Assembly: GCA_020048935.1 (NCBI GenBank) | Contig: JAIFLS010000229.1 | Span: forward strand, 1 to 9,891 | Origin: a bacterium | Lineage (GTDB): Bacteria; Verrucomicrobiota; Kiritimatiellia; UBA8416 | Reading direction: 5' to 3' | DNA length: 9,891 nucleotides | Part shown: positions 7,357 to 9,891 of the stretch, one piece after another | Position numbering within the stretch: the stretch's first letter is position 1 | Layout of the letters: every line of letters begins with the position of its first letter | Notes under the pieces: generated by a model | What the model was told of the DNA's origin: nothing | The model's database searches: none | Seen by the model: the letters and a program-made list of their open reading frames with translations, nothing else | Made by a program: the position numbers and the translations under genes

Positions 7357-8069
7357 TCGAGAAGGAACAACGACTACTGGCCCGCGTACTGGATCTGTTT
7401 GCACAGAAGTTCGACAGGAAAGCGGTGCTGCGCGGAGGCATGGTACTGCGCGTGCTGGGGTCGCCACGACTCACCAATGACCTCGATTATCTGTTTGTGC
7501 CCTACAAATCCAAAAAGGAAATCGTAGACGAAATCCTTATGTGCCTGCGTTCGATCGAAGGGGCTGAGCTCAGCTATTCGATCAACTCAAAGTGCCTGCG
7601 CGTGGTTCTGACCGTGGATCAAACGACGATCCAGATTGAAACCAAAGTCGCGATGGATGTCAAAACCACGACCACGTCCACCCGCCTGTTTTCGACCCAG
7701 TTCAACCTTCCTCCCCGCATCATTCATGTCGTTGATCCAAGCGTCGCGCTGGCCAACAAGATGGCGGCATGGAACGAGCGGCGCCTGATTCGCGATATCT
7801 ACGATATCTGGTTCCTCTTGCAGATGCATACCCAGCCTGACACGGCCATTCTGGGATCACGACTCGCCGCCCCCGCCTACTCGTCGCTGGTGAAGAAAAA
7901 GGACTACTTCCCCGGACACACATGCAGTGAGTTCTATGAATTCCTGCGTACAAGCGTCGCCGCACTTTCCGACGAGCAGATCAGCAACGAGCTTTCAGAC
8001 TACCTGCCGACTGCGGAGACGTCAGGTCTGAGCCTGCTGTTCAGGGCATCCCTGGCGAGGCTGGCATGA
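7353..8069 (+). CDS. abiEii: AbiEii family nucleotidyltransferase toxin
   Basis: A 238-aa toxin of the AbiEii/DUF1814 nucleotidyltransferase family. Nucleotidyltransferase motifs are visible: LRGGMVL (26-32), the acidic pair Asp43-x-Asp45 in TNDLDYL, the third acidic position in IQIE (Glu96), and the family helix with Lys136 and ERRLIRDIYDIW (142-153). All expected catalytic residues are present, so the toxin looks active. Characterised relatives transfer nucleotides to RNA targets such as tRNA, blocking growth and giving phage resistance. It is coupled to the antitoxin by ATGA. At 238 aa it is a little short for the family, but no motif is missing. Two 49-bp direct repeats follow its stop by 20 nt. 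Confidence 0.87.
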   Translation: MIEKEQRLLARVLDLFAQKFDRKAVLRGGMVLRVLGSPRLTNDLDYLFVPYKSKKEIVDEILMCLRSIEGAELSYSINSKCLRVVLTVDQTTIQIETKVAMDVKTTTTSTRLFSTQFNLPPRIIHVVDPSVALANKMAAWNERRLIRDIYDIWFLLQMHTQPDTAILGSRLAAPAYSSLVKKKDYFPGHTCSEFYEFLRTSVAALSDEQISNELSDYLPTAETSGLSLLFRASLARLA

Positions 8070-8089
8070 CCCCAACGCCCACCCAGCCT

Positions 8090-8188
8090 GTAGCCTCGGC
8101 CGCCAAGGCCATGTATTATTTCAGCTTTTCAGCTTTTTGTAGCCTCGGCCGCCAAGGCCATGTATTATTTCAGCTTTTCAGCTTTTTC
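8090..8188 (+). repeat. Two direct 49-bp repeats with GTAG-headed palindromes
   Basis: Two identical 49-bp units begin at 8090 and 8139, and identity runs to 8188. Each starts TGTAGCC and has an imperfect palindrome (8094-8110 and 8143-8159): GCCT, mismatch, GG, loop CCG, CC, mismatch, AGGC. Each then has an AT-rich tail in which CAGCTTTT is itself doubled. The head TGTAGCC and the outer GCC/GGC arms match the REP-like units at 3986-4112, though the palindrome core differs. They lie between the convergent AbiEii and surface-protein genes. On the + strand each hairpin is followed by T-rich DNA, but not immediately, so a terminator role is weak. Confidence 0.8.
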
Positions 8189-8221
8189 TCCGCCCCCCTA
8201 CCCGTCCACGCTCTTCCTCCT

Positions 8222-9891
8222 TTAGCGGAATCGGAACACAGATCCAGACACGCTAAAGCCAACCGTGGAAAACTGCCAGCTTGGTGTGGCCCAGATGTTG
8301 GTCGATGCGTTCATGGCGCGGAAGGTGTAATAGTAGGTCCTGCCACCGGACAGGCTGGTGTTCGTATAGCTGATATTGGTGGAGGCCACGTTGGTGAAAG
8401 AGCCCGCCAAGGCACTCCCGGCCCACGCCCCGGCGTTGGTCGTCCCGTCTGTAATCCCCCAGTGGACATAAACGTCAGCATTCGTGCCGGAGCATTGCAG
8501 TGTCGCGTTCAACACCGCCGCCGTATTCGTTATAGCCGTCGGCGCAAGGTTCTGAATCCTCATGGCACCCCCATAGGGATACCGCACAATCACGATGCCC
8601 GAGCCGCCGGAGCCGCTGACACTCGCCGGATTCCAACTTCCTCCACCTCCACCTCCACCGGTATTCGCAACGCCATTCGAGGCGGCTACACCCGAATTTA
8701 GAATTGAACCGTTACCACCACCGCCAATGCCCCCCAGTCCACGAGTAGTGCCTGTATTGCCAGCGCCACCACCTCCACCACCAGCATACCAGTTGGTTAT
8801 ACCCGAAATATCGTATGCCAAGCCTGCTCCTCCCTGTCCGCACACTGCACCCGCTCCATTTGTACCTGCCGATCCTGCGCCGCCTCCGCCAGCTGAAGGA
8901 TCCCCGCCACTGCTGCCTCCAACCTTGCCTTGTCCATTGGTGTACGAGCCGTATGTCCCTCCATGACTGCCACCACCACCTGAACCACCTGAAAGCCCGT
9001 TAGCGACATTCCACCCACCACCACCTCCCCCTCCATAAGAAATCAGGCCTGCAAATGTTGAATTACTGCCGTTTGAACCCTGGGTCCAAGCCTGTGGGTT
9101 ACCTGCGCCACCAGCTCCAACGACAACCGCATTCGTGCCTGCAGAGAGCACCAGTCCATTAGTGTAGATTAATCCTCCGGCACCGCCGCCGCCGCCAATC
9201 GTCCCGCCGCCACCACCACCGCCCGCGACCACCAGCACGTCGGCACTGGTCGCGGTTGCGTTGCTGAACGTGTCGCTGACGTTGAAAGTGTGAACCACAT
9301 AGCCGCCGGCATAGGGCGTATTGGTGGGATTTAGCCCGTTGGAATCCGTGTACGTGACCACTCCGCCCATGGCAGAAGGCGGCCCGAGCTTGAACGGGTG
9401 ATCCGCCGGCAGACTCGCCTGCGTTCCCCACTTCCACGCGAGGTAGCCTTCGATCTTCTGGCGGTCTGAGGTGGAGATGTTTGTGTTGCAAATAATGGCT
9501 TCACCAAACTGGCCGTTCCACCAGGTATTGAAAGCAGATTCCGTCCGTCGAGAACCCAACACCACTTTTCCGGCATTAAAACTGCCTGATGAATTAACGC
9601 TGTTAGCAGCAGAACCGTTAAGATAAAGCGTGTCCGTTGATCCATTGAAAACCGTATCCGCAAGGAATGGGTTTGTCAGCGTGCCTGTTTTTAATGAAAG
9701 GAAAGCATTCCGATGCGTATAAATAGAATTTGCTGTTGTATTACTCTGGCCAAACAAAACCGCACTGCCGGTATTATTCCAGTCGTACACTGCAGCATTC
9801 GTCCATACAGACATCATGCCAGCATAATTAGTTTGGCTCGAGTTTAATGACTTCCCGACAAAGAACGCAGCCAGGGTTGTGCCGGTGTTCG
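8222..9891 (-). CDS. Large LamG / glycine-rich / FN3-like surface protein (5' part beyond window)
   Basis: The frame is open from the window end to TAA at 8222, giving 555 visible residues; the true N-terminus and any signal peptide are outside, so the internal Met pair near 9817 is not the start. Residues about 1-175 are a concanavalin A-like (LamG) lectin block closing with QFGEAIICN, the signature IEGYLAWKWG and LPADHPFKLG. Residues about 200-430 are extremely glycine-rich, with many runs of 4-8 Gly between short aromatic or Asn/Thr phrases (VLVVAGGGGG, LSAGTNAVVVGAGGAG), like the Gly-rich domains of phage tail tips and surface proteins. Residues about 445-545 look like a fibronectin type III fold (NLAPTAITNTAAVLNATL, SLSGGRTYYYTFRAMN). 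The end is FRFR without a PEP-CTERM or LPXTG anchor. Likely an extracellular adhesin or glycan-binding protein (inference). Confidence 0.8.
   Translation of the reverse strand, partial: NTGTTLAAFFVGKSLNSSQTNYAGMMSVWTNAAVYDWNNTGSAVLFGQSNTTANSIYTHRNAFLSLKTGTLTNPFLADTVFNGSTDTLYLNGSAANSVNSSGSFNAGKVVLGSRRTESAFNTWWNGQFGEAIICNTNISTSDRQKIEGYLAWKWGTQASLPADHPFKLGPPSAMGGVVTYTDSNGLNPTNTPYAGGYVVHTFNVSDTFSNATATSADVLVVAGGGGGGGTIGGGGGAGGLIYTNGLVLSAGTNAVVVGAGGAGNPQAWTQGSNGSNSTFAGLISYGGGGGGGWNVANGLSGGSGGGGSHGGTYGSYTNGQGKVGGSSGGDPSAGGGGAGSAGTNGAGAVCGQGGAGLAYDISGITNWYAGGGGGGAGNTGTTRGLGGIGGGGNGSILNSGVAASNGVANTGGGGGGGSWNPASVSGSGGSGIVIVRYPYGGAMRIQNLAPTAITNTAAVLNATLQCSGTNADVYVHWGITDGTTNAGAWAGSALAGSFTNVASTNISYTNTSLSGGRTYYYTFRAMNASTNIWATPSWQFSTVGFSVSGSVFRFR

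Noticed and set aside
8090..8188. Possible CRISPR array
   Set aside because: The two 49-bp units abut directly with no variable spacer, there are only two, and no cas gene is near.
8066..8701. An open frame on the + strand starting as ATGA overlap with the AbiEii gene, suggesting a third operon member
   Set aside because: Its first part translates the 49-bp repeats and the rest is antisense to the surface protein gene. No domain is recognisable.

Overview
The window is one contiguous stretch of a moderately GC-rich bacterial chromosome. Four things point to the PVC superphylum (Kiritimatiellota, Lentisphaerota or Verrucomicrobiota): a large glycine-rich surface protein with a LamG-like block ending in the IEGYLAWKWG signature, a pyrophosphate-type phosphofructokinase, GTAG-headed intergenic palindromes, and a YidD/TPR pair with PGxGQ membrane motifs. 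The assignment is inference, because no rRNA or phylogenetic marker is present.

Bases 1-1765 (+) hold an envelope cluster. It contains a 96-aa exported protein with an LPGVGEW motif, a strong intrinsic terminator, and then a translationally coupled pair: an exported YidD-domain protein and a TPR protein with a C-terminal LPGAGQLY membrane module. A LolA-like periplasmic protein (1762-2532, -) converges on this pair, and the two genes share the palindromic stop CTAG. A divergent promoter region of about 190 bp separates it from a PPi-dependent 6-phosphofructokinase (2723-3949, +).

Between the phosphofructokinase and an MFS transporter (4167-5576, +) lies a 127-bp element made of two inverted 29-nt REP-like hairpins, which keep their fold through compensatory base changes. 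An EamA/DMT exporter (5488-6426, -) converges on the MFS gene and overlaps it by 89 bp. Next comes about 336 bp without an intact gene. It holds a possible gene-tail remnant and an AT-rich promoter zone, and it leads into a type IV toxin-antitoxin pair, AbiEi antitoxin and AbiEii nucleotidyltransferase, coupled by ATGA (6763-8069, +). After the toxin gene are two direct 49-bp repeats that also begin TGTAGCC and carry an imperfect palindrome. The rest (8222-9891, -) is the 3' part of the large LamG/Gly-rich/FN3-like surface protein, cut by the window end.

The best candidates for something little described are the GTAG-headed palindromes, which occur in two arrangements, and the exported YidD flanked by two PGxG-motif membrane proteins. 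AbiE is a known system. I did not find a clearly new multi-gene defence or biosynthetic system.
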